Assembly (NCBI GenBank): GCA_025450375.1
Contig: JANWHO010000243.1
Location: 1 to 5,101, forward strand
Direction of reading: 5' to 3'
Origin: Chloroflexota bacterium
GTDB lineage: Bacteria > Chloroflexota > UBA5177 > JANWHV01
DNA: 5,101 nt
Shown: piece after piece, positions 5,066 through 5,101 of the stretch
Layout: each line of letters starts with the position of its first letter
Position numbering within the stretch: position 1 is the stretch's first letter
The notes under the pieces: model-generated
Told to the model about the DNA's origin: nothing
Seen by the model: the letters and a program-made list of their open reading frames with translations, nothing else
The model's database searches: none
Translations under genes and position numbers: made by a program

Positions 5066-5101
5066 GAGTTGTGACTGGCTCGACCCACGGCCGAACGATC
5101 C

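Overview
All genes in this window read on the minus strand and form one compact cluster, probably a single operon running from high to low coordinates. Base composition is high in G+C (roughly 60-65% by eye). The genes encode a chemosensory-type phosphorelay: a CheA/ChpA-like hybrid histidine kinase, two stand-alone receiver-domain response regulators, an unrecognised protein with a long disordered N-terminus, and the probable first codons of one more gene at the left edge. The organism cannot be fixed from one window. A DICT-like sensory region in the kinase, high G+C and strong AAGGAG ribosome binding sites would fit Chloroflexota or a similar high-G+C environmental bacterium. That is a low-confidence inference.

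Layout in transcription order. The kinase occupies 5065-2381. It has a Pro/Ala linker, a DICT-like sensory domain, a helical ChpA-type dimerisation region, a CheA-type ATPase, a CheW-like domain and a C-terminal receiver. No Hpt (P1) phosphotransfer domain is visible, and its reading frame stays open to the right edge, so more N-terminal sequence may lie outside the window. Next is a previously unmarked 35-codon ORF (2381-2274) joined by TGATG overlaps to the kinase stop and to the start of the first response regulator (2274-1816). A second small ORF (1794-1693, 33 aa, strong Shine-Dalgarno) fills the gap before the second response regulator (1690-1184). In that gap the ribosome binding site of the second regulator lies inside a predicted mRNA hairpin whose outer stem ends directly against the start codon. 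A 340-aa protein of unknown function (1141-119) follows, then a putative partial gene from 77 leftward.

How the parts may work together (inference). The kinase would sense a signal through the DICT-like region and/or a CheW/receptor array and pass phosphate, via an Hpt domain not seen here, to its own receiver and to the two single-domain regulators. This resembles the PilG/PilH plus ChpA arrangement of type IV pilus chemosensory systems. The unknown protein could be an output or scaffold component. The most unusual points are the DICT-CheA combination without an Hpt domain, a DxDxDG-containing insertion next to the phosphorylation site of the second regulator, and the two small ORFs with a hairpin between the regulators, which suggest translational control of their ratio.
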